Assembly (NCBI GenBank): GCA_959601045.1
Contig: CAUGNZ010000006.1
Span: forward strand, 15,960 to 79,959
Reading direction: 5' to 3'
Length of the DNA: 64,000 bases
DNA from: an uncultured Collinsella sp.
GTDB lineage: Bacteria; Actinomycetota; Coriobacteriia; Coriobacteriales; Coriobacteriaceae
A model generated the notes under the pieces. That model made no database searches and was not told the DNA's origin. It worked only from the letters and a program-made list of their open reading frames with translations. Position numbers and translations under genes: made by a program. This document shows positions 26,450 to 34,471 of the stretch, one piece after another; position 1 is the stretch's first letter; each line of letters opens with the position of its first letter.

Positions 26450-26664
26450 GGACGGTCCTTTGGATAGACGGAATAATCGTGTCCTTGATTGTAGACCAGG
26501 TCGGTAGGGGGTGAGCCTTTCGGGGGGCGGGGCGCGCTTGGCAATCGTATGCTCGTTGCCTTTTGCGCTGGCAGATGCGCCACTTGAGAATTCGTGCCCC
26601 GGGGTCCGGCTATCTTCCCGTAACATGGTGTTACAGAAGCACCCCTTACGACAAGGAGGCTCAC

Positions 26665-27825
26665 ATGCGAACGCAAATCCATGACAACTCAATCAACCAC
26701 GGCCGTGCGTGCTCGTTCTCCCACGGAACATGGCGTCGCGTGGGCGCCAAGCTTGCCTGCGCGGGGGCCTGCGCGCTCATGGCCGGCCAGCTGCTGCTGC
26801 CGAGCGTGGCGCTCGCGACCGAGTGCGCGGATTCCTCCGCCGCGACGGGCGAGGTTGCCGCGGCTCTGGTGACGCCGGCAGTTGCGGAGGATGCGGCTCC
26901 GGCGACCACGCCTGCAACCGACGCTGCTCCGGCGGCACAAACTGTCGCCGAACCTCAGCAGACGACTCCGGCTGACGCCGCCGATGAGTCTAACAATGCG
27001 GTACCCGCTGAACAAAACATTCCCAGTGACAACGCCGCCGCGCCGGCAAACGACGCCATTACGTCGCATGGTGTGACCGACGTGACAGATAAGACCGTCG
27101 ATGGCGTGTTTGCGCCCAATGCGGCCAATATGCTGTGCGAGCAGCCGGTTGATGATTGGCAAACTATCGACGTTATCGAGATTGACGACGCCACCACCAT
27201 CTTTAGGGCGGGCGATAAACCGGACTTTACGGCAGACACTCCGGCGGGCTCGAACTCCATTCTTCAGTGTGAGTTCTGGACGGGCAGCGATGGCAGTGAA
27301 GTGAACTCCGATATATTCTGGGACCGGAAAATCACCAACCACATCGACGCTTTTAAATCTGGTGTGACCTATCGCTATGGCCTGTACTTTAAGCCGGCGT
27401 GGGATTTCTTCTTTACGTCTAACATTAAACTGATGGTCAATGGCGTGGAGTGCAGTTATCGGGTGGATAAGGCAAGCGAGCATGCGCCTGTTCCCGGCTT
27501 GTTCCGTACGCTATGGCTAATCACCGACCTGACGTTTACGCCCGAGGCTAAGCCGGTCCCGGTCGACCCGGAGATGCCGGCGCCGCAGCCCGAGGTTAAG
27601 CCCGATACCAAGCTCGAGCAGAAACCGGAGATCAAGCCGGAGACCAAGCCTGCCGCAACCACCACGGTGACCAAGACGGTTGAGAAAACCACGCCGGCCA
27701 AGAAGTCCCACGCCGTCCTGGCTGCCACGGGCGATGCCACCGCGATGACGGTCGCCGCCCTGGGTATCGCCGGTGCAACCGTTGCCGCCGCCGGTGTCGC
27801 CGCGACCAAGCGCCGCAAGCGCTAA
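26665..27825 (+). CDS. Secreted surface protein with LAATG-type C-terminal anchor
   Basis: 386 residues. ATG 26665 follows AAGGAGG and begins a long signal peptide that ends near SVALA (about residue 51). An Ala/Pro/Thr-rich low-complexity region follows (about 55-135). A compact domain lies at about 150-295, starting TIDVIEIDDATTIFRAG. A Pro/Lys/Glu stalk with repeated KPE/KPD units comes next. The C-terminus is VLAATGD, a hydrophobic Ala-rich helix and KRRKR, a sorting signal of the LAxTG type used by class E sortases in high-GC Gram-positives. The domain function was not recognised. Confidence 0.75.
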   Translation: MRTQIHDNSINHGRACSFSHGTWRRVGAKLACAGACALMAGQLLLPSVALATECADSSAATGEVAAALVTPAVAEDAAPATTPATDAAPAAQTVAEPQQTTPADAADESNNAVPAEQNIPSDNAAAPANDAITSHGVTDVTDKTVDGVFAPNAANMLCEQPVDDWQTIDVIEIDDATTIFRAGDKPDFTADTPAGSNSILQCEFWTGSDGSEVNSDIFWDRKITNHIDAFKSGVTYRYGLYFKPAWDFFFTSNIKLMVNGVECSYRVDKASEHAPVPGLFRTLWLITDLTFTPEAKPVPVDPEMPAPQPEVKPDTKLEQKPEIKPETKPAATTTVTKTVEKTTPAKKSHAVLAATGDATAMTVAALGIAGATVAAAGVAATKRRKR

Positions 27826-27862
27826 GTTTTGGTGACAGCTCCCATCCTCGGCTTCAGTAAAA

Positions 27863-28078
27863 TCTCAATCTGTAATACCTGACCGTCCAAAACGGCCCTA
27901 GATGTTACAGATTTAGATGAATCGTCTGACCGCCGGCGCAATGTCTCGATCTGTAACACGTAGCAAGGAATTTTGCCTCTTACTGTTACAGATCGAGATG
28001 AACAGGCGGATGTTCGCACAATATCTTGATCTGTAACAACTACGATGCTCAACAGGGCCTAACTGTTGCAGATCGAGA
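27863..28078. repeat. Alternating 15-bp repeat array 1 (three palindromic units)
   Basis: Consensus TCTCGATCTGTAACA appears at 27863, 27944 and 28024; its reverse complement appears at 27903, 27984 and 28064. Successive sites start 40 or 41 bp apart, with 25-26 nt of variable sequence between them. The middle unit is a perfect 15-bp inverted repeat; the outer ones have one or two mismatches. The same architecture recurs at 45146-45443. Confidence 0.92.
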
Positions 28079-28101
28079 CAAAACGACCGGCCAGGCCTCC
28101 A

Positions 28102-28136
28102 ACCACCACAAAGGTGCCTGTCCCCTTTGTGGTGGT
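28102..28136. repeat. CCACCACAAAGG palindrome, inverted copy
   Basis: The 13-bp stem ACCACCACAAAGG (28102-28114) and complement (28124-28136) encloses TGCCTGTCC, which is the reverse complement of the loop of the terminator at 24998-25040. The two are therefore copies of one element in opposite orientation. Here no T-run follows on the plus strand. Confidence 0.8.
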
Positions 28137-28150
28137 CGGGCGGCCGGCAT

Positions 28151-28192
28151 AGAAAAAGTCCCCGCCGGGCGTGTGCTCAACGGGGACTTTGC
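28151..28192 (-). terminator. Terminator of the nfnA-nfnB operon
   Basis: AAAGTCCCCG (28155-28164) pairs with CGGGGACTTT (28181-28190); on the minus strand the stem is followed by TTTTT. It lies 27 bp past the NfnB stop. Confidence 0.85.
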
Positions 28193-28218
28193 CGTTGAGT
28201 GGCTAGCTCTGTAGGTGA

Positions 28219-29628
28219 TTACTCGCCCAGCAGGCTCTTGGTGATGGAAGCGGCGGCCTTCTTGCCGGCACCCATCGCCAGAATGACCGTAGCGGCACCG
28301 GTGACGATGTCGCCGCCGGCCCAGATGCGGGGATCGGTGGTCTGGCCGGTCTCCTCGTCGGCGACGATGTAGCCCCACTTGTTGAGCTCCATCTTGCCGC
28401 CGATCTTGGCTGCGAAGGGGTTGGCGTTGGTGCCGATGGCCGAGATCGCGACATCGCAGGGGATCTCCTCGATGGCGCCCTCGATGGCAACAGGACGACG
28501 GCGGCCGGACTCGTCGGGCTCGCCGAGCTCCATCTTCTGGACCTTGACGGCGCACACGGAGCCGTCCTCGCCGGCGACAAACTCGAGCGGGGAGACGAGC
28601 GGCAGAACCTCGACGCCCTCGGCCTTAGCATGGTGCAGCTCGGCGCGACGGCAGGGCATCTCGTCCTCGGTACGACGGTAGGCGATAATGGCGTGCTCGG
28701 CGCCCAGACGCTTGGCGGTACGGACGGCGTCCATAGCCACGTTGCCACCGCCAAAGACGACGACGTTCTTGCCGTGCTTGGTGGGGGTGTCGTACTCGGG
28801 GAACTTGTTGGCCTTCATCAGGTTCACGCGGGTGAGGTACTCGTTGGCGAAGAAGACGTTGGGCAGGTTCTCGCCGGGGACGTTGAGGAACTTGGGCAGA
28901 CCTGCGCCGGTCGCCACGTAGATGGCGTCGAAGCCCTGCTCGAACAGCTCCTCGGCCGTGGCCATGTTGCCCACGACGGAGTTGTACTCAAACTTGACGC
29001 CCATGTCCTCCAGGCCGTCAATCTCGCGCTTGACGACCGCCTTGGGCAGACGGAACTCGGGGATGCCGTAGACCAGCACGCCGCCGCCGGTGAAGAAGGC
29101 CTCGAAGACGGTGACGTCAAAGCCGTTGCGGGCGAGCTCGCCGGCGCAGGTGATGCCGGACGGGCCGGAGCCGACGACGGCGACCTTCTTGCCGTTCTTG
29201 GGGGCCATCTTGGGCGTGGAGGCGAGCTCGGGGCGGTCACCCAGGAAGCGCTCGAGCTGGCCGATGGCCACGGGCTCGGACTTCTTACCACGGATGCACT
29301 TGCCCTCGCACTGGTTCTCCTGCGGGCAGACGCGGCCGCAGATGGCGGGGAGCATGGAGTCCTCGCGGATGGTATCGAGGGCGCCGCCGAAGTCCTTCTC
29401 GCGGATCTGCTCGATAAAGCGGGGGATGTTGATGTTGACGGGGCAGCCCTCAACACAGAACGGCTTCTTGCAGTTGAGGCAGCGCTCGGCCTCGGCCAGC
29501 GCCATCTCCTCGGTGAAGCCCTTGTCGACGGGGCGGAAGTCGCAGGCGCGCTCGGCGGCCGGCTCCTCGTTATCGGGGGTGCGGGGCGACTTCATATCGG
29601 CAACGAAACGACCATTAACTAGTGGCAT
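28219..29628 (-). CDS. nfnB: NADPH-binding subunit of Nfn transhydrogenase / glutamate synthase small-subunit-like protein
   Basis: 469-residue iron-sulfur flavoprotein. The N-terminus has CLNCKKPFCVEGCPVNINIP and CGRVCPQENQCEGKC, cysteines for two [4Fe-4S] clusters. VAVVGSGPSGITCAGELARNG is the FAD fold; VVVFGGGNVAMDAVRTAKRLGA is the NADPH fold; AISAIGTNANPF closes the FAD site. Alone this could be GltD-like, but the adjoining ferredoxin-NADP reductase-like gene is the NfnAB arrangement, which bifurcates between NADPH and NADH plus ferredoxin. Its start overlaps the nfnA end by 10 bp. Confidence 0.9.
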   Translation of the reverse strand: MPLVNGRFVADMKSPRTPDNEEPAAERACDFRPVDKGFTEEMALAEAERCLNCKKPFCVEGCPVNINIPRFIEQIREKDFGGALDTIREDSMLPAICGRVCPQENQCEGKCIRGKKSEPVAIGQLERFLGDRPELASTPKMAPKNGKKVAVVGSGPSGITCAGELARNGFDVTVFEAFFTGGGVLVYGIPEFRLPKAVVKREIDGLEDMGVKFEYNSVVGNMATAEELFEQGFDAIYVATGAGLPKFLNVPGENLPNVFFANEYLTRVNLMKANKFPEYDTPTKHGKNVVVFGGGNVAMDAVRTAKRLGAEHAIIAYRRTEDEMPCRRAELHHAKAEGVEVLPLVSPLEFVAGEDGSVCAVKVQKMELGEPDESGRRRPVAIEGAIEEIPCDVAISAIGTNANPFAAKIGGKMELNKWGYIVADEETGQTTDPRIWAGGDIVTGAATVILAMGAGKKAAASITKSLLGE

Positions 29629-30458
29629 GCGCAGCTCTTTTCCTCATAGGCCTTGAGGGACTCGCCCTCTTCGGAACGGTAAGCGGCCTGGCGGGCACGA
29701 AGGTCATCCCAGTCGACCAGGGTGGCATCGAAGTCGGGGCCGTCGACGCAAGCAAACTTGGTCACGCCGCCCACCTCGACGCGGCAGCAGCCGCACATGC
29801 CGGTGCCGTCAACCATGATGGGGTTGAGCGACGCGGTGATGGGGGTGTCGTACTTCTGGGCGGTGAGGGTCGAGAACTTCATCATCGGAACGGGGCCGAC
29901 GCAGAAGACCTGGCTCACGGCCTTGTCCTGCAGCAGGCGCTCCAGCGGAGCGGTGACAACGCCCTGCTCGCCGTAGGAGCCGTCGTCAGTGGTGATGTGG
30001 ATGTGGTCCTCGTCGAGGAGCTCGCGGAACTGGTCCTCCATGAGCAGGAGGTCCTTGGTGCGGGCGCCCATGATGGCATGCACCTCGTGGCCGGTCTCGA
30101 CCAGGTGCTTGGCGACCGGGAAGGCAATTGCCAGGCCGACGCCGCCGCCAATGACGGCGCAGGGGCCCTCGGCCATCTCGGTGGGAACGCCCAGCGGGCC
30201 CACGACGTCGCGCAGTGACTCGCCGGCCTCATAGGTGGAAAGCATCTCGGTGGTCTTGCCGATCACCATGAAGATGAACTCGACCCAGCCCTCGTCACCG
30301 TTCCAACCGGCCAGGGTAAACGGGACACGCTCGCCCGTCTCGTTGGCGCGAACCATGAGGAACTGTCCAGCGTGCGCATGCTTGGCGATTGCGGGCGCCT
30401 CGATGCGGAACTTGAACACCTTCTCCGAGAACTGCGTCTTCTCCAGGATCTTATACAT
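29619..30458 (-). CDS. nfnA: Ferredoxin-NADP reductase-like subunit of Nfn (NADH-binding)
   Basis: 279 residues. FAD-binding RVPFTLAGWN, NAD-binding VIGGGVGLAIAFPVAKHL, and a C-terminal [2Fe-2S] motif in DGTGMCGCCRVEVGGVTKFACVDGP give the dihydroorotate dehydrogenase electron-transfer/sulfide dehydrogenase alpha fold used in NfnA. ATG 30458 follows AGAGGGG on the minus strand. Coupled to nfnB. With the Ech-like hydrogenase at 48.8-54.4 kb it would balance ferredoxin and NADPH in fermentation (inference). Confidence 0.9.
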   Translation of the reverse strand: MYKILEKTQFSEKVFKFRIEAPAIAKHAHAGQFLMVRANETGERVPFTLAGWNGDEGWVEFIFMVIGKTTEMLSTYEAGESLRDVVGPLGVPTEMAEGPCAVIGGGVGLAIAFPVAKHLVETGHEVHAIMGARTKDLLLMEDQFRELLDEDHIHITTDDGSYGEQGVVTAPLERLLQDKAVSQVFCVGPVPMMKFSTLTAQKYDTPITASLNPIMVDGTGMCGCCRVEVGGVTKFACVDGPDFDATLVDWDDLRARQAAYRSEEGESLKAYEEKSCACH

Positions 30459-30829
30459 AGAACCCCTCTCTTGTTAGGGCCGCCGAACCGTGCCTCCACG
30501 GAAATGGACGGTAGCCCGAGTAAAACCGTACGCGCACAGGCGTTGTGCAGACATACGGTGCAAATTATACCCTCATGGACATGCTGTTTACGTGTGTCTT
30601 CGGCGGTTGGGAGCAGGGTTTATCCACTTTGGCCTACCAAAGGGGGAGAGGTTTATTTTGGTCGGTTTTATCAGGTAAAACGGCAAAGGGGGCCGGCCTC
30701 GGGTTGTGATGAGGCCGGCCCCCTTGGGGCGCTATGTGTGTATGGCAGTACGGGGTTTATTGCGATGCAGCCACCACGGCATTTCCGTAGATAAAACCTG
30801 CCAAAATAAACATCCCTAAATAGTAGGTT
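30459..30829. other. Gap holding the GTTTATTTTGG palindromic element
   Basis: 371 bp without a gene between nfnA (upstream side) and the pth stop. The region nearest nfnA (30459-30640) should hold its promoter, though no clear hexamers were found. The remainder is the repeat element at 30646-30814. Confidence 0.6.
30646..30814. repeat. About 165-bp palindromic element with inner perfect stem
   Basis: The outer ends GTTTATTTTGG... (30651-30672) and GATAAAACC... (30790-30811) are complementary at 20 of 22 positions. The centre has a perfect 13-bp stem, GGGGGCCGGCCTC (30688-30700) and GAGGCCGGCCCCC (30711-30723). On the minus strand the stem is followed by TTTGCCGTTTT, so it may double as the pth terminator. 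A partial relative lies at 16389-16429. Confidence 0.75.
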
Positions 30830-31459
30830 TTAGTGCTTGCCGTTGGCGGAAGCGGCGCCGTTTACGTGATCGCGGGCGTAGATTACGCCGTGGACGATGG
30901 CCAGACCGGCGGCATCTGCGGCGCGGGCGCAGGTGTTCTGGAAGTCCTCGGCCTCGCGGGCGCGCAGCTGCTTGAGCACGTAATCTGCCACGGCCATCTT
31001 GCCGGGAGGGTTGCCGATACCGGTGCGGATGCGACTAAAGTCGCGGCTGCCCATTTTGTCGATGATGGAGCGCAGGCCGTTGTGGCCGGCGTGGCCGCCG
31101 CCCACCTTAACACGTACGTCGCCGGCGGGAATGTCGAGCTCGTCGTGAATCACGAGTAGCTCCTCGGCCTTGATCTTGTACTCGCGGCAGAGCTTGGAGA
31201 TGGGGCCACCCGAGGTATTCATATACGACTGCGGCTTGACCAGCACGATCCGGCGCTTGCCGTTCTCTTCCTCGGCATCGTTGATATTAATGAGCGCGAC
31301 CTCGGCGCCTGCCTGGTTTTTCCAGTACGTGACGCCGGCCTGACGGGCCAGCTCGTCGATCGCCTTAAAGCCGGCGTTGTGGCGGGTCTCGGCATATTCC
31401 TCGCCCGGGTTGCCAAGTCCGGCAACCATGCGAATCTTAAGCGGCTGTGCAGCTGCCAT
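30830..31459 (-). CDS. pth: Peptidyl-tRNA hydrolase
   Basis: 209 residues; recycles peptidyl-tRNAs released prematurely from ribosomes. MVAGLGNPGEEYAETRHNAGFKAIDELA contains the conserved Asn and catalytic His; KPQSYMNTSGGPI, LLVIHDELDIPAGDVRVKVGGGHAGHNGLRSI and DFSRIRTGIGNPPG follow in family order. ATG 31459 with AAAGGA upstream is preferred to an earlier ATG at 31480. The usual neighbour prs lies just upstream, separated by a terminator hairpin. Confidence 0.95.
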   Translation of the reverse strand: MAAAQPLKIRMVAGLGNPGEEYAETRHNAGFKAIDELARQAGVTYWKNQAGAEVALININDAEEENGKRRIVLVKPQSYMNTSGGPISKLCREYKIKAEELLVIHDELDIPAGDVRVKVGGGHAGHNGLRSIIDKMGSRDFSRIRTGIGNPPGKMAVADYVLKQLRAREAEDFQNTCARAADAAGLAIVHGVIYARDHVNGAASANGKH

Positions 31460-31590
31460 GTTCGTCCTTTCGTTACACATAAAAGTTTAATCAACGACAA
31501 AGGCTACCACGCCCGCCGAAGGCGAGACTTCGTTTCAGCGAAATCCCACCAGACAAAAGCGCGGCCGCGGCAGAGCGAGCCGTCGGAACA

Positions 31591-31645
31591 GAAGAAACCC
31601 CCCCCCGCCCCTTGCGGCGCCAGGGGGGGGCGGGGGGGGTTTTAT
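31591..31645. terminator. Very GC-rich bidirectional hairpin between pth and prs
   Basis: AAACCCCCCCCGCCCC pairs with a G-run arm and the right side ends in TTTTATT; on the minus strand the stem is followed by TTTCTTCTG. It lies 45 bp beyond the prs stop and probably ends that transcript. Confidence 0.75.
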
Positions 31646-31687
31646 TGGGTCCCGACGGCGATGCGCCGGGTTGCAAGGACGATGCGA

Positions 31688-32674
31688 TTACAGCGCGAAG
31701 TCGCCGCCGACGAGCGTGGAGACGGGCTCCTCGTGGTAAACGGCGGAGATGGCCTGAGCGAACTCCTCGGCGACCGAGATGGTCTTGATCTTGCCGCCGA
31801 CCTCGACGGGGATGGCGTCGGTGACGACGCACTCGACGATGGGGGCATCGTTCAGGCGCTCGATGGCCGGACCGGAGAAGATGCCGTGGGTGGCGCACAC
31901 GTAGATGTCGCCGGCGCCCATGGCCTTGAGCTCCTTGACGTTGGCGCACAGGGTGCCAGCGGTGTCGATCATGTCGTCGTTGATGATGCAGGTCTTGCCC
32001 TTGATGTCACCGATGATGCCCATGACCTCGGCGGCGTTGTGGCGCGGACGGCCCTTGTGGGCGATGGCCAGGTCGCAGCCGAGCATGTCGGAGAGCTTCT
32101 TGGCGGCCTTGGCACGACCCACGTCGGGGGAGACGACAACCAGGTTGTCGGTGTCGAAGTGCATGTCGTTGTAGTACTGGCCAAACAGCGGCAGCGCGGA
32201 CAGGTGGTTAACCGGGATATCGAAGAAGCCCTGGATCTGGCCCTGGTGCAGGTCGAGGGTGATGATGCGGTTGACGCCGGCGCGCTCGAGCAGGTTGGCG
32301 ACGAGGCGGGCGGTGATGGGCTCGCGCGGGCCGGCCTTGCGGTCCTGGCGGGCATAGCCGTAGTGGGTGATAACGGCGGTGATGGAGCGGGCGGATGCGC
32401 GCTTGGCAGCGTCGGTGGCGATGAGCAGCTCCATGAGCATGTCGTTGACGTTGCCGCCGGCCACGGACTGAATCAGGAAGACGTCGGCGCCGCGGACGGT
32501 CTCGTCGTAGCGGGCGTAAATCTCACCATTGGCGAACTGCTTTAGCGTAAGGCCCGAAAGCTCGACCCCAAGGTACTCAGCAATCTTCTGAGCGAGGGGA
32601 CGGTTGGAGGAACCGGAATACACGCGGATGGACTTGCGCATATTCTCCGACTTCTCGGGATCATTAATCGGCAT
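31688..32674 (-). CDS. prs: Ribose-phosphate pyrophosphokinase (PRPP synthetase)
   Basis: 328 residues; makes PRPP from ribose-5-phosphate and ATP, feeding purine synthesis including PurF. Motifs: YSGSSNRPLAQKIAEYLG, KQFANGEIYARYDETVRGADVFLIQS, YARQDRKAGPREPITARLVANLL, VVVSPDVGRAKAAKKL and IINDDMIDTAGTLC (PRPP loop). ATG 32674 follows AAAGGAGAAGG. Located between glmU and pth, a common order in Gram-positives. Confidence 0.96.
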   Translation of the reverse strand: MPINDPEKSENMRKSIRVYSGSSNRPLAQKIAEYLGVELSGLTLKQFANGEIYARYDETVRGADVFLIQSVAGGNVNDMLMELLIATDAAKRASARSITAVITHYGYARQDRKAGPREPITARLVANLLERAGVNRIITLDLHQGQIQGFFDIPVNHLSALPLFGQYYNDMHFDTDNLVVVSPDVGRAKAAKKLSDMLGCDLAIAHKGRPRHNAAEVMGIIGDIKGKTCIINDDMIDTAGTLCANVKELKAMGAGDIYVCATHGIFSGPAIERLNDAPIVECVVTDAIPVEVGGKIKTISVAEEFAQAISAVYHEEPVSTLVGGDFAL

Positions 32675-32814
32675 TACCCTTCTCCTTTATACATCGAATG
32701 CCATATAGATGCCTTGTTGCATTGTAACCGCGCGGCGGGGTTTATCGGGTCCTGATAACGTCTTTACCGCCAACGGACACGAACCGACCACTCATCCGGT
32801 TGCGCAGGTCACGA

Positions 32815-32853
32815 TGGAAAAAGGAGCCGCCCCCATGGAGCAGCTCCTTTTGT
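32815..32853 (-). terminator. Terminator of glmU
   Basis: AAAAGGAGC (32819-32827) and GCTCCTTTT (32843-32851) form a 9-bp stem; on the minus strand it ends in CTCCTTTTTCC. It lies just past the glmU stop, so glmU and prs appear to be separate transcripts. Confidence 0.75.
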
Positions 32854-32866
32854 GCTTGGTAAAACG

Positions 32867-34279
32867 TTATACCTCGTCGTCCTCGTGCAGGCGGCGGCGG
32901 TAATCGGCGGCCCAGCCCTCAATATTTACCTGACGGGCGCGGCCCAGACCGAGCGCGTCTGCCGGGACCGGCTCGGTGATGACGGAGCCAGCGGCCACGA
33001 GTGCACCGTCGCCAATCTGGGCGGGCGCGACCATCATGGTGTCGGAGCCAATGAAGGCGTCCTTGCCGATGACGGTCTTGTGCTTGTGCACGCCATCGTA
33101 GTTGCAGGTGATGGAGCCCGCGCCCACGTTGACGCCGGAGCCCATGGTGGTGTCGCCGATGTAGGACAGGTGCGGCACCTTTGAGCCCTCGCCGATCGTG
33201 GACTTCTTGATCTCCACGTGCGTGCCGGCCTTGGAGCCGTCGAGCATGTGGGTGCCCGGGCGCAGGTAAGCGCGCGGGCCGCAGTCGACGCCGTTCTCGA
33301 TGACGGCCTCGATGGCGATGGTCTCATCGATGGTGCAGCCGCTGCCGACGGTGGTGTCGCTGAGGCGGCTGTTGGGACCGAGCTGGCACTCCTCGCCCAC
33401 GGTGACGTGGCCGATCAGGTGCGTCTGCGGCCATACGACGGTATCGCGGCCGATGGTGGCGTCGGGGCCGATCCAAGCCTGCGTGGGGTCGATGAAGGTA
33501 ACGCCCTCGGCCATCCAGTGCTCGTTGATGCGGTCGCGCGCGATGGCGGTGAGCTGTGCGAGCTGGATGCGGCTGTTGACGCCCAGGCCGTCGCGGTAGT
33601 CGTCGCAGTGGAAGATGGAGACAGCCTGGCCGTGGCCTTTGAGGATCTCGAGCATGTCGGGCAGGTAGTACTCGGATTGCGCGTTGTCGTTGCCGATCTC
33701 GTTAATGTGGGCGGCGAGCTGCGCGCCGTCAAAGGCGTAGCAGCCGGCGTTGCACTCCAGCAGCGTGGCGGCCTGCTCGGGCGTGCAGTCCTTCTGCTCG
33801 ATGATGCGCTCGATCTGACCATCGGCGCCCAGCTTGATGCGGCCGTAGCCGAAAGGATCGGGCGGGGTCATGGTCATGACGGTGCAGGCGAGCTCGCCGG
33901 TGGCGACGGTTTGCGCGAACTTGGCGACGGTGTCGGCGGTGATGAGCGGCAGGTCGCCGTTGAGCACGACGACGGGGCCTTGCGTGATGCCGCAGGCCTC
34001 GAGCGCGACCTTTACGGCGTGGCCGGTGCCCAGGCGCTCGGTCTGCTCGACGCACTCGACCTTGGTGGCGCTGTTGGCGTAGGCGCCGTCGATGAGGGCG
34101 CGCATCTCGTCGGCGTGGCTGCCGATGACGACCACGACGCGGCTGCAGCCGGCCTTGATGGTAGCGTCGACGATCCACTGGACCATGGGCTTACCCAGGA
34201 TCTTGTGCGAAACCTTGCAGTGGTTCGACTTCATGCGGGTGCCCTCGCCGGCAGCGAGGATAATTGCGGTTGCGTCCAT
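32867..34279 (-). CDS. glmU: Bifunctional GlcNAc-1-P uridyltransferase / GlcN-1-P acetyltransferase
   Basis: 470 residues; makes UDP-GlcNAc for peptidoglycan. The N-terminal pyrophosphorylase has AIILAAGEGTRMKS and VVVLNGDLPLI. The C-terminal left-handed beta-helix shows hexapeptide repeats (IGPDATIGRDTVVWPQTHL, VGEECQLGPNSRL) and the acetyltransferase segment VEIKKSTIGEGSKVPHLSYIGD. ATG 34279 has AGGAGATC upstream; an in-frame extension to 34537 lacks family character. Divergent from the ECF transporter genes. Confidence 0.95.
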   Translation of the reverse strand: MDATAIILAAGEGTRMKSNHCKVSHKILGKPMVQWIVDATIKAGCSRVVVVIGSHADEMRALIDGAYANSATKVECVEQTERLGTGHAVKVALEACGITQGPVVVLNGDLPLITADTVAKFAQTVATGELACTVMTMTPPDPFGYGRIKLGADGQIERIIEQKDCTPEQAATLLECNAGCYAFDGAQLAAHINEIGNDNAQSEYYLPDMLEILKGHGQAVSIFHCDDYRDGLGVNSRIQLAQLTAIARDRINEHWMAEGVTFIDPTQAWIGPDATIGRDTVVWPQTHLIGHVTVGEECQLGPNSRLSDTTVGSGCTIDETIAIEAVIENGVDCGPRAYLRPGTHMLDGSKAGTHVEIKKSTIGEGSKVPHLSYIGDTTMGSGVNVGAGSITCNYDGVHKHKTVIGKDAFIGSDTMMVAPAQIGDGALVAAGSVITEPVPADALGLGRARQVNIEGWAADYRRRLHEDDEV

Positions 34280-34471
34280 GTGATCTCCTGTTACGTTATA
34301 GAGACGTGTGTTTGGAAACGATACACGGCGCAATATGATACCGCAGGCATATGACGAGCGCGTAACGATTGGTTTGCGGCGGTTGAGGCTTGCGCCGCCG
34401 GCGTGGCGTTTGCACTGCTTGCGTGCGGCGTTGGCGGTGCTGCGGAGCTGTTGTTTGAGCGAGGGGACGGG

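Larger units (their letters stand above)
27826..28218. other. Gap between convergent genes filled by repeat array, hairpin and terminator
   Basis: 393 bp without a gene. It is almost entirely taken up by the 15-bp alternating repeat array (27863-28078), the CCACCACAAAGG palindrome (28102-28136) and the minus-strand terminator (28151-28192). Confidence 0.8.

Noticed and set aside
27863..28078. Possible CRISPR array
   Set aside because: The repeats are 15 bp, alternate in orientation, and the spacers are partly related to each other; no cas genes are in the window.
28219..29628. Glutamate synthase small subunit (GltD)
   Set aside because: No large GltB gene is adjacent, whereas an NfnA-type gene is directly coupled; NfnB fits better.
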